NCBI RefSeq assembly: GCF_937958065.1 | Contig: NZ_CALFXI010000047.1 | Coordinates: forward strand, 1-64,000 | Direction of reading: 5' to 3' | Source of the DNA: an uncultured Steroidobacter sp. | GTDB taxonomy: Bacteria; Pseudomonadota; Gammaproteobacteria; Steroidobacterales; Steroidobacteraceae | DNA length: 64,000 bases | Part shown: piece by piece, positions 1 through 8,317 of the stretch | Layout of the letters: every line of letters starts with the position of its first letter | Numbering within the stretch: the stretch's first letter is position 1 | Translations under genes and position numbers: made by a program | The notes under the pieces: generated by a model | Seen by the model: only the letters and a program-made list of their open reading frames with translations | The model's database searches: none | What the model was told of the DNA's origin: nothing

Positions 1-347
1 ACGTCGATGCCGGCGAACTTCTTGAACAGCACCGCCTTGCCTTCCATCACCGGCTTGGAGGCCAGCGGGCCGATTGCACCAAGACCGAGCACGGCCGTGC
101 CGTTGGTGATGACGGCGACCAGATTGCCGCGCGCCGTATAACGAAATGCCGCCAGCGGATCCTCGACGATGGCTTCGCACGCCGCCGCCACGCCGGGCGA
201 GTAGGCGAGCGCCAGGTCGCGCTGGTTGGTCAGTTGCTTGGTGGCCGTGATGGCCAGTTTTCCGGGCGTCGGACGCTCGTGGTAGTCCAGGGCGGCCTTG
301 CGAAGATTGTCGCGCGCGTTAGCTGACAAGGAGCTGTCTTGACTCAT
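1..347 (-). CDS. maeB: NADP-dependent malic enzyme, N-terminal part (gene runs off the window)
   Basis: The reverse strand translates from an ATG at 347 to a protein that begins MSQDSSLSANARDNLRK and continues with ALDYHERPTPGKLAI, LAYSPGVAAACEAI and a segment rich in NGTAVLGLGAIGPLA. This is the typical start of bacterial malic enzymes of the MaeB type, which oxidatively decarboxylate malate to pyruvate with NADP. Only about 115 residues are inside the window, so the NADP-binding domain and any C-terminal phosphotransacetylase-like domain cannot be seen. The upstream 184 bases to the next gene are shared with a divergent gene of unknown function. I recognise the family with good confidence, but cofactor preference is inferred. 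Confidence 0.9.
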   Translation of the reverse strand, partial: MSQDSSLSANARDNLRKAALDYHERPTPGKLAITATKQLTNQRDLALAYSPGVAAACEAIVEDPLAAFRYTARGNLVAVITNGTAVLGLGAIGPLASKPVMEGKAVLFKKFAGID

Positions 348-486
348 TCACCCGGACTCTTTTTGTTGACTCGAGATCAATTCATGCAAGTTTGGGGGCG
401 TCACTGTATTCGATTCACAGGTCACTGCATACAACTTGCGCCGAAGGACTGGAGCGCCGCGCCCCGAGCGCCTATCCTATGCGCCG

Positions 487-502
487 CCTACCGGCAGGTA
501 GG
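487..502. repeat. Small inverted repeat in the maeB upstream region
   Basis: CCTACC at 487-492 and GGTAGG at 497-502 are perfect inverted copies separated by GGCA. The element lies in the divergent intergenic region between maeB and the gene starting at 532. It could be a regulator site or chance; nothing else in the sequence decides this. Confidence 0.3.
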
Positions 503-531
503 TGAATCAGGTTCTGAGTAAATGACGCGAC

Positions 532-1029
532 ATGACCCACTCCTGTGACTTTGTGGCGCCGATCCGGCGATCGAAAGAGGTCAAGGCGGTTTGCGCGGCC
601 CTCCGTGCTCTGGTGGAGCGCGGCGAATTGCGAAGCTTTCAGGAAGGTAAGCTGCGCGTCGGCCGCATGCCCATCGACATCGAATGGCCCGACGGCAGAA
701 TCAGCCGACTGCGCATTGACATCGAAGCCGCGACTCTGACGTTTGCTGCCTTGCTGGAAGCAGGCGCGGGCTCGGCGTTGTATCGTGAATTGAAGACGCT
801 GGCGCGCGTTGCGCAGGTGTCGGGGCGGGAGCCTGCGCGCATCGATCCCGCCAGGGCGATGCTGCGCGTGACGGAGCAGGGCGGCATGGTCTCCTACTCC
901 ATCATCGTGACGCGGGGCGAATACGAATATTGCACGCGGCGCCTGATCGAGCTGGCGCGCGAGGCGCTGGCGCTGGCAATGGAGCTGCCGCCGCTTGCCC
1001 AAAACTATCAGTCCGCGCTCGCGAACTAG
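532..1029 (+). CDS. Hypothetical protein, 165 residues
   Basis: I do not recognise this protein. It is soluble by inspection, with no signal peptide or membrane segment. It is acidic/basic mixed and contains a central stretch (GRMPIDIEWPDGRISRLRIDIE) that looks like a beta-rich segment, and a C-terminal helix-rich segment ending in NYQSALAN. The coding call rests on sensible amino acid composition across the frame and on its position between a malic enzyme gene and a two-component system transcribed in the same direction 119 bases downstream. No convincing ribosome binding site is seen before the ATG at 532, so the start is uncertain. Confidence 0.6.
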   Translation: MTHSCDFVAPIRRSKEVKAVCAALRALVERGELRSFQEGKLRVGRMPIDIEWPDGRISRLRIDIEAATLTFAALLEAGAGSALYRELKTLARVAQVSGREPARIDPARAMLRVTEQGGMVSYSIIVTRGEYEYCTRRLIELAREALALAMELPPLAQNYQSALAN

Positions 1030-1148
1030 GCCACCACGTAGACGTTTCGACCCGCGCGGCTGTCATAAGTTTCAAAGCGGGTTGACTCGGTGGCGCGGAA
1101 GCGGGCTAGATGCCGCGTTTCAACGCAGCCCAAGACCCCTAACGTTGC

Positions 1149-1859
1149 ATGACTGCCCCAGCTGTGCTCGTCGTCGAGGATGATCCGGGCCTCCGAGTGC
1201 TGATGACACGCGCGCTTCAGCAGAACGGCTTCGCCGTTTTCCAGGCCCGTTCCGGACCGGAGATGTGGAATTCACTCGAGCAGCGCCCGGTCGACCTGAT
1301 CCTGCTCGACATCATGCTGCCCGGTCAGAGCGGCATCGATCTATGTCGCGAGCTGCGCGCGCGCAGCGACACTCCCATCATCTTCGTCAGCGCCAAAGGC
1401 GATGAAACCGACCGGGTCATCGGCCTGGAGCTGGGCGCCGACGACTACATTCCCAAACCGTTCGGCACGCGCGAGTTGCTGGCCCGCATACGCGCGGTGC
1501 TGCGTCGCCGCCCCAGCAACAGCGACGCCAGCGCCACGCGCGAGGAAAAAGTCCGGTTCGCGGGCTGGACGGTGGATCTGCGCCGGCGCTCGGTGCTCTC
1601 GCCCAGCGGCGCGAGCATCGACCTCACCGGCGCCGAGTTCGACCTGCTCGCCAGCTTCATCGGCAGCCCGCAGCGTATTCTCGGGCGCGATCGATTGATC
1701 GAATTGTCGCGCGTGCGCCTCGGCGACGCTTCCGATCGCAGCATCGACGTCCTCGTCAGCCGTCTGCGGCGCAAGCTGTCGGTTGCGGGCGAGCCGGCGC
1801 CGATCACCACCGTGCGTGGTGTCGGCTATATGCTGACCGCAGACGTGACCCACGATTGA
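1149..1859 (+). CDS. OmpR-family response regulator
   Basis: The first 120 residues form a receiver domain with the acidic pocket E10-D11-D12, phosphoacceptor D54 (in LILLDIMLPG), the switch serine S81 and K103 (in YIPKPFG). The rest is a winged-helix DNA-binding domain of the OmpR/PhoB type, ending with the characteristic TTVRGVGYML wing strand. The length of 236 residues is normal. Its stop codon overlaps an in-frame TTG and is followed three bases later by the ATG of the partner histidine kinase, so the two are co-translated. The signal sensed is unknown. The repeats just after the kinase gene, before the carbonic anhydrase gene, are one place this regulator might bind, but that is only a guess. 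Confidence 0.93.
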   Translation: MTAPAVLVVEDDPGLRVLMTRALQQNGFAVFQARSGPEMWNSLEQRPVDLILLDIMLPGQSGIDLCRELRARSDTPIIFVSAKGDETDRVIGLELGADDYIPKPFGTRELLARIRAVLRRRPSNSDASATREEKVRFAGWTVDLRRRSVLSPSGASIDLTGAEFDLLASFIGSPQRILGRDRLIELSRVRLGDASDRSIDVLVSRLRRKLSVAGEPAPITTVRGVGYMLTADVTHD

Positions 1860-1861
1860 CG

Positions 1862-3193
1862 ATGAGTGTGCGGCTCGTACCCCGCGGCGCTCTGGCCAGC
1901 GTGCTCGCTGTGGTCGCGTTCACTGCCATCGTCGGGCTGGCCGCGACCACGATGTTGTATGAAGGCGCGAGCCGCTTCAGCCTGCGCGAAGAGGAAGCGC
2001 GCCGCACCTCCGAGCACATCGTCGTCGTCGCTCGCATGCTCGAAAGCGAGGTGCCCGAGCGTCGCTCCCGCATCGTCGAATTCAGCTCCACCGAACACTT
2101 CAAGCTCGGCTGGTTCAATCACCCGATCGAGCCGGGCGAGCGCTCCGATGCGCTGATGCAAATGCATCGGCAGATGGTGCTGTGGGAGCCGAGTCTGCGC
2201 GGCAAGGATCTGCGCCTGCACCTGGGCTCGGCCGGCGTGCCGACCGAGGTCATCGGCTCGCTGCAGCTTTCCGACGGCTCGTGGTTGCATTTCCGGGCGC
2301 AGGATCTGGTGGGCGAGTGGCCGCTGAAACTGCGCCGGGTGTTCATCGCCAGCATGCCGATGATTGCGCTGGTGCTGATCGCATTGGTGACATTGCGCGT
2401 CATCCTGCGGCCGCTCGGCTTGCTGGCCGATGCCGTCACCCGCGTGGGCTATGGCAACTCGACGGTGCTGGAGGAGCAGGGGCCAGCCGAATTCCGCCGG
2501 CTGATTCGCGCCTACAACGAGATGCAGCGACGCATCGTGACCATGATCAAGGATCGCACCGAGGCGCTGGCCGCGGTCGGACACGATCTGCGCACGCCAC
2601 TGGCGCGACTGCGGCTGAGCGTCGATGGCGTCGAGGATGCGCAGACGCGCGACGATCTGAACCATGATCTGGACGAGATGGAGCTGATGCTCGATTCGCT
2701 GCTCACCTACTTCCGCGGCGACGATCATCCCGAGAAGCCCTGCCTGGTCGATCTCGCGGTCCTGGTGGCAACGGTGGTGGACGATCTGCAGGACCGCGGC
2801 TACGACATAACCTATTACGGTCCCGAGCATTGCGACGCGAAGCTGCGGCTGGTCGAGTTCAAGCGCGCTTTGAGCAATCTGACCAACAATGCGGTTCAGT
2901 ATGGCAACCGCGCCTGGGTGCACCTGCTCGAAGACGATACCGAGATCCGCATCCGCGTCGAGGACGACGGCCCGGGTATCCCGGAAGCGGATATGGAGCG
3001 CGTACTGGTGCCTTTTCAACGGCTCGATCCGGCCCGTCAGCGAAACACTTCAGGCGTCGGGCTGGGGATTCCCATTGCGGTGCGCGCGGTCGCGGCCGCG
3101 GGCGGCAAGCTGACGTTGAGCAATCGCCCCGAAGGCGGGCTGTGTGCGCAGATTGCGCTGCCGCGCAATAACACCATCAGCAACACTTTCTGA
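1862..3193 (+). CDS. Membrane sensor histidine kinase
   Basis: An N-terminal membrane segment (about residues 9-30), a periplasmic region of about 130 residues, and a second membrane segment (MPMIALVLIALVTLRVI) are followed by a HAMP-like linker and the H-box VGHDLRTPLARLRL with phosphoacceptor H241. The catalytic domain shows the N-box (LSNLTNNAVQYG), DDGPGIP and GVGLGIPIAV. I chose the ATG at 1862 over the overlapping TTG at 1856. The protein extends past the usual kinase end (IALPR) by eight residues, NNTISNTF, encoded by the first copy of a short direct repeat that continues downstream. It pairs with the response regulator immediately upstream. Confidence 0.92.
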   Translation: MSVRLVPRGALASVLAVVAFTAIVGLAATTMLYEGASRFSLREEEARRTSEHIVVVARMLESEVPERRSRIVEFSSTEHFKLGWFNHPIEPGERSDALMQMHRQMVLWEPSLRGKDLRLHLGSAGVPTEVIGSLQLSDGSWLHFRAQDLVGEWPLKLRRVFIASMPMIALVLIALVTLRVILRPLGLLADAVTRVGYGNSTVLEEQGPAEFRRLIRAYNEMQRRIVTMIKDRTEALAAVGHDLRTPLARLRLSVDGVEDAQTRDDLNHDLDEMELMLDSLLTYFRGDDHPEKPCLVDLAVLVATVVDDLQDRGYDITYYGPEHCDAKLRLVEFKRALSNLTNNAVQYGNRAWVHLLEDDTEIRIRVEDDGPGIPEADMERVLVPFQRLDPARQRNTSGVGLGIPIAVRAVAAAGGKLTLSNRPEGGLCAQIALPRNNTISNTF

Positions 3194-3268
3194 CCCGGCG
3201 ATCAGCAACACTTTGTCACAGAACAGATAGCAATACTTTGTAACGAACGGGCCGCAGATCAGCAAAAC
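3176..3268 (+). repeat. Imperfect short direct repeats ATCAGCAACACTTT
   Basis: Copies start at 3176 (ATCAGCAACACTTT), 3201 (ATCAGCAACACTTTGT), 3227 (ATAGCAATACTTTGT) and, truncated, 3258 (ATCAGCAAAAC). Start-to-start distances are 25, 26 and 31 bases. The first copy encodes the last residues of the histidine kinase; the others fill most of the gap before the carbonic anhydrase gene. They could be regulator binding sites or a decaying tandem repeat. Confidence 0.65.
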
Positions 3269-3316
3269 GACGCCGGCACTCTTGGACCTCGACAACTTCC
3301 AGTTCGAGGTTGAGAG

Positions 3317-4009
3317 ATGAACGAAATCATCGGCCGAGTGTTCAAATTCGAGAAGCATGTCTTTGCACGTCATGCGGACCTGTACAACCGTCTAGCCACC
3401 AAGGGCCAAAGCCCCAAGGCGTTGATGATTTCCTGCGCGGACTCGCGCATCGTCCCCGAGCTCATACTGCAAGCCGAGCCGGGCGACCTGTTCGTCACGC
3501 GCAACGCCGGCAACATCGTGCCTCCTTTCGCACAGATGAATGGCGGTGTGTCATCGGCAGTCGAGTACGCCGTGATGGCGCTCGGCGTCACCGACATCAT
3601 CGTGTGCGGCCACTCTGGCTGCGGCGCGATGGAAGGGCTGCTGAAACCGGGCGCACTGGATGAGATGCCCAATGTCGCCGCCTGGCTGCGTCACGCGCAC
3701 GCCGCTCAAGGGGTGGTGCGCAACTGTTACCCGGATCTTCCCGAGCGCGATCGACTGCGCGTGCTGACGCTGGAGAACGTCGTTTGTCAGCTGGCGCACC
3801 TGCGCACGCATCCTTCCGTTGCTGCGGGCATCGCGCGCGGAACCATCGCTCTGCACGGCTGGTACGTGGATATCCACTCTGGCTCCATTCACGCGCTGGA
3901 TGGACAGACGGGCGAGTTCATCGCCGTGCGTGACGACATTCCGTTGCCGATCGCACTTCCGCACGCGCCGCGTCTGGCCGCGCAACAAGCATTGCCGCGC
4001 ACTGCCTGA
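3317..4009 (+). CDS. Beta-class carbonic anhydrase
   Basis: This 230-residue protein catalyses interconversion of CO2 and bicarbonate. The zinc site of the beta class is complete: C40, D42 and R44 in ISCADSRIVPE, and H99 and C102 in CGHSGCGAM. The conserved FVTRNAGNIV segment is also present. The start at 3317 follows a purine-rich GAGAG stretch. The gene lies nine bases before a SulP transporter, an arrangement that suggests bicarbonate handling: the transporter moves bicarbonate and the anhydrase equilibrates it with CO2. Cytoplasmic location is expected because there is no signal peptide. Confidence 0.93.
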   Translation: MNEIIGRVFKFEKHVFARHADLYNRLATKGQSPKALMISCADSRIVPELILQAEPGDLFVTRNAGNIVPPFAQMNGGVSSAVEYAVMALGVTDIIVCGHSGCGAMEGLLKPGALDEMPNVAAWLRHAHAAQGVVRNCYPDLPERDRLRVLTLENVVCQLAHLRTHPSVAAGIARGTIALHGWYVDIHSGSIHALDGQTGEFIAVRDDIPLPIALPHAPRLAAQQALPRTA

Positions 4010-4018
4010 GGCTGACCC

Positions 4019-5569
4019 ATGAGCTCCAGTGCCGGCGAGACGGGAGCCCTGTCCCGTCAAACAATCTTCGTGCGGGATTTCACCGCATCCATCGTAGTGT
4101 TTCTGGTGGCGATGCCCTTGTGCATGGGCATCGCGATCGCCTCGGGCGTGCCGCCCGAGAAAGGTCTGATCACCGGCATCATCGGTGGCATCATCGTCGG
4201 CGCGCTCGCCGGCTCGCCGCTGCAAGTCAGCGGCCCGGCGGCGGGTCTCGCCGTCATCGTGTTCGAGCTGGTGCGCCAGTACGGGCTCGCCGGTCTCGGA
4301 CCGATGCTGCTGCTTGCGGGCGGATTCCAGTTCATCGCGGGCGCGGCGCGTCTCGGTGGCTTGTTTCGCGCGATTTCACCAGCGGTCGTGCACGGCATGC
4401 TGGCGGGCATCGGCATTCTGATCTTCATCGGTCAGTTCCATGTGCTCTTCGACGATCTGCCCAAGCCGAGCGGCGTCGAGAATCTGCTGGCGATTCCGGT
4501 CTCGCTGTTTCGTTTGTTCACCGAAGCGCACTCGACCCTCAGTGCGTTCGCGGCCGGCATCATCACGATCGTGTCGATGCTGGCGTGGGAACGATTCAGG
4601 CCCGCCTCCCTGCGCCTGATTCCGGGCGCGCTGGTGGGAGTCGTGCTCGCCACGCTGACCGCGTACTTTCTGCAGCTCGAGCTCACGCGCGTCGATGTTC
4701 CCGAATCCATCTTCTCGAGCCTGGCCTGGCCGGTGCTGTCCGATATCACGGGCTTGTTGAGCCCGCAGTTCATCGCGACCGCGCTGGCCATCGCATTCAT
4801 CGCCAGTGCTGAAACATTGATCTCCGCCGCAGCGGTCGATCGTATGCACGACGGCGTGCGCACCGACTACAACAAGGAGCTGCGTGCGCAAGGCATCGGC
4901 AACTTCCTGTGCGGCGCTGTCGGCGCGTTGCCGATGACCGGCGTGATCGTGCGCAGCTCGGCAAACATCCAGGCCGGCGCGATGACGCGTGCGTCCGCGA
5001 TCATGCACGGCGTGTGGATCCTCGCGTTCGTGATGGGTCTGCCGTGGCTGCTGCGCGAGATCCCGATGGCGTCGCTCGCCGGCGTGCTGGTGGTGACCGG
5101 CTGGCGCCTGGTGAGCCTCGCTCACGTGCGTCATCTCTACCATCACTACGGCGTCATGCCGGCGCTGATCTGGGCCAGCACGCTGTTCATGGTGGTGACC
5201 ACCGATCTGCTCACCGGCGTGCTCACCGGCCTGGTGCTGTCGATGCTCGAGCTGATGCCTTACCTGCGCGATCTGAAGCTCGATGTGCACGTCGATCAGA
5301 AGGATTCGCACATCGAGTTGCAGATGCGCGGCCGCGCCACGTTCGTGGGCCTGCCCCGGCTCACCAGGGTGCTGGATGAGCTGCCCAACGGCGGTTACAT
5401 CCGCCTGAACCTGGCCGGGGTCACGCTGCTCGATCACACCTGTGCGGAAGTGATCGCCGACTGGATTCAGCGCAGCCGCAAGGCCGGCACGCGGGTGGAG
5501 CTGGTGGGCACGAACGAAATGCACGCCAGCAATCCGCATCGCCGGCTCGCCGAGGCTGCGAGTCTGTAA
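4019..5569 (+). CDS. SulP-family anion transporter with C-terminal STAS domain (probable bicarbonate transporter)
   Basis: The 516-residue protein has about 12-14 hydrophobic segments beginning with a stretch after FVRDFTASIVVF, the SulP signature region (MPLCMGIAIASGVPPEKGLITGI), and a soluble C-terminal STAS domain from about residue 425 (LNLAGVTLLDHTCAEVIADW). SulP proteins carry sulfate, bicarbonate or dicarboxylates. Direct coupling to a carbonic anhydrase gene nine bases upstream favours bicarbonate, but substrate cannot be read from the sequence. It is followed 35 bases later by a small exported protein with its own ribosome binding site. A second SulP protein is encoded near 47 kb. 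Confidence 0.9.
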   Translation: MSSSAGETGALSRQTIFVRDFTASIVVFLVAMPLCMGIAIASGVPPEKGLITGIIGGIIVGALAGSPLQVSGPAAGLAVIVFELVRQYGLAGLGPMLLLAGGFQFIAGAARLGGLFRAISPAVVHGMLAGIGILIFIGQFHVLFDDLPKPSGVENLLAIPVSLFRLFTEAHSTLSAFAAGIITIVSMLAWERFRPASLRLIPGALVGVVLATLTAYFLQLELTRVDVPESIFSSLAWPVLSDITGLLSPQFIATALAIAFIASAETLISAAAVDRMHDGVRTDYNKELRAQGIGNFLCGAVGALPMTGVIVRSSANIQAGAMTRASAIMHGVWILAFVMGLPWLLREIPMASLAGVLVVTGWRLVSLAHVRHLYHHYGVMPALIWASTLFMVVTTDLLTGVLTGLVLSMLELMPYLRDLKLDVHVDQKDSHIELQMRGRATFVGLPRLTRVLDELPNGGYIRLNLAGVTLLDHTCAEVIADWIQRSRKAGTRVELVGTNEMHASNPHRRLAEAASL

Positions 5570-5604
5570 AGCAACGCATACCAACCCTTTCCAAGGAGAA
5601 CTGC

Positions 5605-5907
5605 ATGAAGACGATACGTTCCGAATCCCCTCGTCGAATCGTGCGTCGAGCAGCGCTCTCCGCGACGGTGGCGCTCGCTGGCCTGTTCGGCGTCGTCGGC
5701 ACGGGTGCCGCCGACGCGAAAGAGAACGGGCCGGCGAGCGCCAAGTGCCGGGAGGAAACCAAGCGCGTCGCGGTGTGGCCGCGCACCGCGCCGAAAGCTC
5801 CACAGATGGCGCGGTTCGAAGATCGCCTGGTGACGGTCTGCGACGACTCCAGGCCGACCGCCAAAAAAACCGCCGATGAAGAGCTGCACAGCAAGGACGA
5901 CAAGTAA
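5605..5907 (+). CDS. Small exported protein of unknown function, 100 residues
   Basis: A basic N-terminus (MKTIRSESPRRIVRRAA), a hydrophobic core (TVALAGLFGVVGTG) and an AADA cleavage motif near residue 38 give a convincing signal peptide. The mature part of about 62 residues is charged, has two cysteines (in AKCREE and TVCDDS) that could form one disulfide, and ends in a lysine/aspartate-rich tail. An AAGGAGA ribosome binding site sits six bases before the ATG. I do not recognise the family. Position after carbonic anhydrase and SulP suggests the same transcript. Confidence 0.75.
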   Translation: MKTIRSESPRRIVRRAALSATVALAGLFGVVGTGAADAKENGPASAKCREETKRVAVWPRTAPKAPQMARFEDRLVTVCDDSRPTAKKTADEELHSKDDK

Positions 5908-5939
5908 CGGCTCGACTCCCCAATCGACAGGAATCCACC

Positions 5940-6464
5940 ATGACCACTCGATTGATCGCGGGTATTGCGCTGGCTGCCGCCGGCTTCGGGCTGCTCGGCT
6001 GCTCGAGCTATCCGAGCAGCTACGGCCTGGACGCCGGCAGCGCGACGTTGGTTCGCCAGACTTGCAACGAGATCATGGGGCTGCGCACCGGGCCCGAGTT
6101 CGAGGCTTGCGGCGGCAGTCTCGCCGACACCGTCCGCTCCCTGCACGACGCCAACCTGACCCTGCAGGCCGATCAAGCCTGCGCGCAAGAGGGGCTGGTG
6201 CGCGGCACGCCTGAACAGGCCAAATGCGTCGTGAGGTTCAGAAGGGCGGCGCAAACCGCGATGGTCGCAAACGCCGATCTTGCGACAGTTCCGCTTGCGG
6301 ATCCGTGGCGGTCGTATTTCAGCATGAGCCAGTCGCAGCAGGCGGAGCGGGCGGAGCTGTCCTGCGCCCAGATCGGGTTGCATCCGGCCACCAACGGCTT
6401 CTGGAATTGCGTGAGCGACCTCAGACACTCCATCGTCAACATTCGGCCCGACACCATGCCGTAA
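5940..6464 (+). CDS. Predicted lipoprotein of unknown function, 174 residues
   Basis: A lipobox, GLLGC, with the acylated cysteine at residue 21 follows a short hydrophobic signal. The mature protein contains several further cysteines (QTCNEIMG, EACGGS, QACAQEG, AKCVVRF, LSCAQIG, WNCVSDL), spaced regularly, which suggests a disulfide-stabilised periplasmic domain with internally repeated structure. The ribosome binding site CAGGAAT precedes the ATG. It lies 32 bases after the exported 100-residue protein, so one operon is likely. The family is not recognised. Confidence 0.75.
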   Translation: MTTRLIAGIALAAAGFGLLGCSSYPSSYGLDAGSATLVRQTCNEIMGLRTGPEFEACGGSLADTVRSLHDANLTLQADQACAQEGLVRGTPEQAKCVVRFRRAAQTAMVANADLATVPLADPWRSYFSMSQSQQAERAELSCAQIGLHPATNGFWNCVSDLRHSIVNIRPDTMP

Positions 6465-6525
6465 TACGCCACCGCTGCTGCGGGCAGCACACTTCTGAGA
6501 TTCGACTCGCGGCCATCCGCGACGA

Positions 6526-6553
6526 CGCGCTATATTGGCGACGATATAGCGCG
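6526..6553. promoter_or_regulatory. Perfect 10-bp inverted repeat upstream of the porin gene (candidate operator)
   Basis: CGCGCTATAT at 6526-6535 and ATATAGCGCG at 6544-6553 are perfect inverted copies with the eight-base spacer TGGCGACG. The element ends 14 bases before the porin start codon. It has no T-run, so a terminator is unlikely; a dimeric repressor site that blocks the porin transcript is the simplest reading. Confidence 0.6.
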
Positions 6554-6567
6554 CGTCTGGATGGTCC

Positions 6568-7956
6568 ATGGCTCGATTTTGTGTGGCGGCAATGGCAGTA
6601 CTGGGTGGGTTCGCGGGCGTCGCCGGCGCCGCGCAGGACACCGCTCCCTGGCGGCTCGATCAGGCCATCGACGCGCCCGAGTGGTTCAGCTTCGGCGGGT
6701 CCTATCGCGTTCGCTACGAGAGCCTGAACCACCCTTATCGCGCCGGGGCCGCGGGGTCGGACGAGATCCTGGTCGGGCGCTTGTTCCTGAATGCGCGGGC
6801 GACCGTGCAGAACTTCTACGCGAATTTCGAGCTGGAAGATGCGCGCCAGCGGCTGGCCGACTCCGGCACGCCGCTGGGCACGGACTCCGTCAACACGCTC
6901 GAGCCCCTGCAAGTCCTGGTCGGCCTGCGGTTCGACGATGTGTTTTCGCGCGGCGGCCGTCTGGACGTGAGCGCCGGCCGAATGACCATCGACATCGGCA
7001 GCCGTCGGCTGGTGGCCCGGAACAACTTTCGCAACACGACCAATGCTTACACTGGCGTGCACGCTCTGTGGAAGAGCGCCGACGGGTTCGAGGCGCGGGC
7101 CTTCTACGTTCGCCCGGTGCAACGCAAGCCCTCCGATTTCGCCTCCTTGCTCGACAACGACAGCCAGCTGGATACGGAAAGCTCGGATGTGACGCTGTGG
7201 GGCATGTTTGGCGCAGCTCCGGAGCTGTTTCGAGAAGTGCGGGGCGAGGCATTTTTGTACGGGTTGCGCTCGCGCGATCACGCCGGCATTCCAGCCGCGG
7301 ATCGCGATATCTACACGCCCGGCTTCCGCGTGTATATGAATCCAGCGGCGCAATCGTGGGACTTCGAGGCCGAAGCCGCTTATCAGTTCGGTACGTCGCG
7401 TCTGAGCACCGCGGCCACGGATACGAAAGACCTGCAGCACCGCGCAGTGTTCTTCCATGGCAAAGTCGGCTACACGTTCAGTGGCAAGATGGCGCCGCGC
7501 TTCGAGCTCTCTTATGAGTATGCGAGCGGCGATGACGATCCCAACGACAACCAGAACAACCGTTTCGATACGCTGTACGGCTCCCGACGCCTCGATTTCG
7601 GGCCGACCGGAATCTACGGTGCGCTCGCGCGCAGCAATATCAACTCTCCAGGGCTGCGCTTCGAGCTGAAGCCGCTGCAGAAGCTGAGCGGGATGGTGGG
7701 GTATCGCGCGGTGTGGCTGGCGAGCGCTCGCGACCAGTACACCACCGCGCGACTACAGGACCGGACCGGCCGGTCCGGCGATTTCGTCGGTCATCAGATC
7801 GAGGCACAGATTCAATACAACCTGTTGCCGGGCAATCTGGTGCTGGAGCTGGGCAGCGCCTACCTGGCGCATGGCCGCTTCCTGCACGATGCGCCGAACG
7901 CTCCCAACGAAGGCGACACGACCTACATCTATGCGTCGGCGATGAGCACGTTCTGA
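6568..7956 (+). CDS. Outer-membrane porin, alginate-export/AlgE-like family
   Basis: The 462-residue product has a signal peptide (cleavage near GVAGAAQD, about residue 22) and then alternating polar/hydrophobic strands typical of a beta barrel: FSFGGSYRVRYESL, RLFLNARATVQNFYANFELEDAR, FEAEAAYQFGTS, FELSYEYASGDDD and others, ending in the aromatic C-terminal residue of outer-membrane proteins (SAMSTF). The RVRYESL and NFYANFELEDARQ segments are what I recognise from the alginate-export porin family. The substrate is unknown. A perfect inverted repeat lies directly upstream. The gene converges with a GFA-family gene three bases after its stop. Confidence 0.8.
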   Translation: MARFCVAAMAVLGGFAGVAGAAQDTAPWRLDQAIDAPEWFSFGGSYRVRYESLNHPYRAGAAGSDEILVGRLFLNARATVQNFYANFELEDARQRLADSGTPLGTDSVNTLEPLQVLVGLRFDDVFSRGGRLDVSAGRMTIDIGSRRLVARNNFRNTTNAYTGVHALWKSADGFEARAFYVRPVQRKPSDFASLLDNDSQLDTESSDVTLWGMFGAAPELFREVRGEAFLYGLRSRDHAGIPAADRDIYTPGFRVYMNPAAQSWDFEAEAAYQFGTSRLSTAATDTKDLQHRAVFFHGKVGYTFSGKMAPRFELSYEYASGDDDPNDNQNNRFDTLYGSRRLDFGPTGIYGALARSNINSPGLRFELKPLQKLSGMVGYRAVWLASARDQYTTARLQDRTGRSGDFVGHQIEAQIQYNLLPGNLVLELGSAYLAHGRFLHDAPNAPNEGDTTYIYASAMSTF

Positions 7957-7959
7957 AAG

Positions 7960-8307
7960 CTAGAACGACTTGCCGTCCACCGGCTTGCGCTTGACGCCGG
8001 CCAGGTCGAAATCCTCCAGGCAGCGCACATTGATGGCGGCCATCTTGCCGCCCTTGGGATTGCTGCCGACGCCAAACGGCGCGCAGCCGCAGCGCTTGCA
8101 GAAGTGATGCTGGATGACGTGCTTGTTGAACGTGTAGGTGCCCAGGCTTTCCGCCCCTTTGCTCAGTTGCAGCTGCTCATGCGGAATGAACGTCAGCAGG
8201 TAACCCTTGCGACTGCAGTGGGAGCAGTTGCACTCCAGCACTTCATCGAAACTCCCTTCGAACGCGAACGCGATGTCACCGCAATGACAGCTGCCTGTGT
8301 ATTTCAT
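7960..8307 (-). CDS. GFA-family zinc protein (glutathione-dependent formaldehyde-activating enzyme-like)
   Basis: The 115-residue protein carries the cysteine pattern of the GFA family: SCHCGDIAF near the N-terminus, CNCSHCSRKG around residue 28, and KRCGCAPFG near residue 75, which bind two zinc ions. Despite the family name, most members have no shown activity on formaldehyde. It lies ten bases downstream of the NIPSNAP gene on the same strand, so the two are probably one transcript. Confidence 0.88.
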   Translation of the reverse strand: MKYTGSCHCGDIAFAFEGSFDEVLECNCSHCSRKGYLLTFIPHEQLQLSKGAESLGTYTFNKHVIQHHFCKRCGCAPFGVGSNPKGGKMAAINVRCLEDFDLAGVKRKPVDGKSF

Positions 8308-8317
8308 GAGGACTCCA

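Noticed and set aside
339..521. A 60-residue open frame between maeB and the hypothetical gene
   Set aside because: It overlaps the start of maeB, has no ribosome binding site, and its composition is not convincing.
4376..5947. A 523-residue minus-strand open frame opposite the SulP gene
   Set aside because: Same reason: histidine- and arginine-rich shadow of a well-supported transporter gene.
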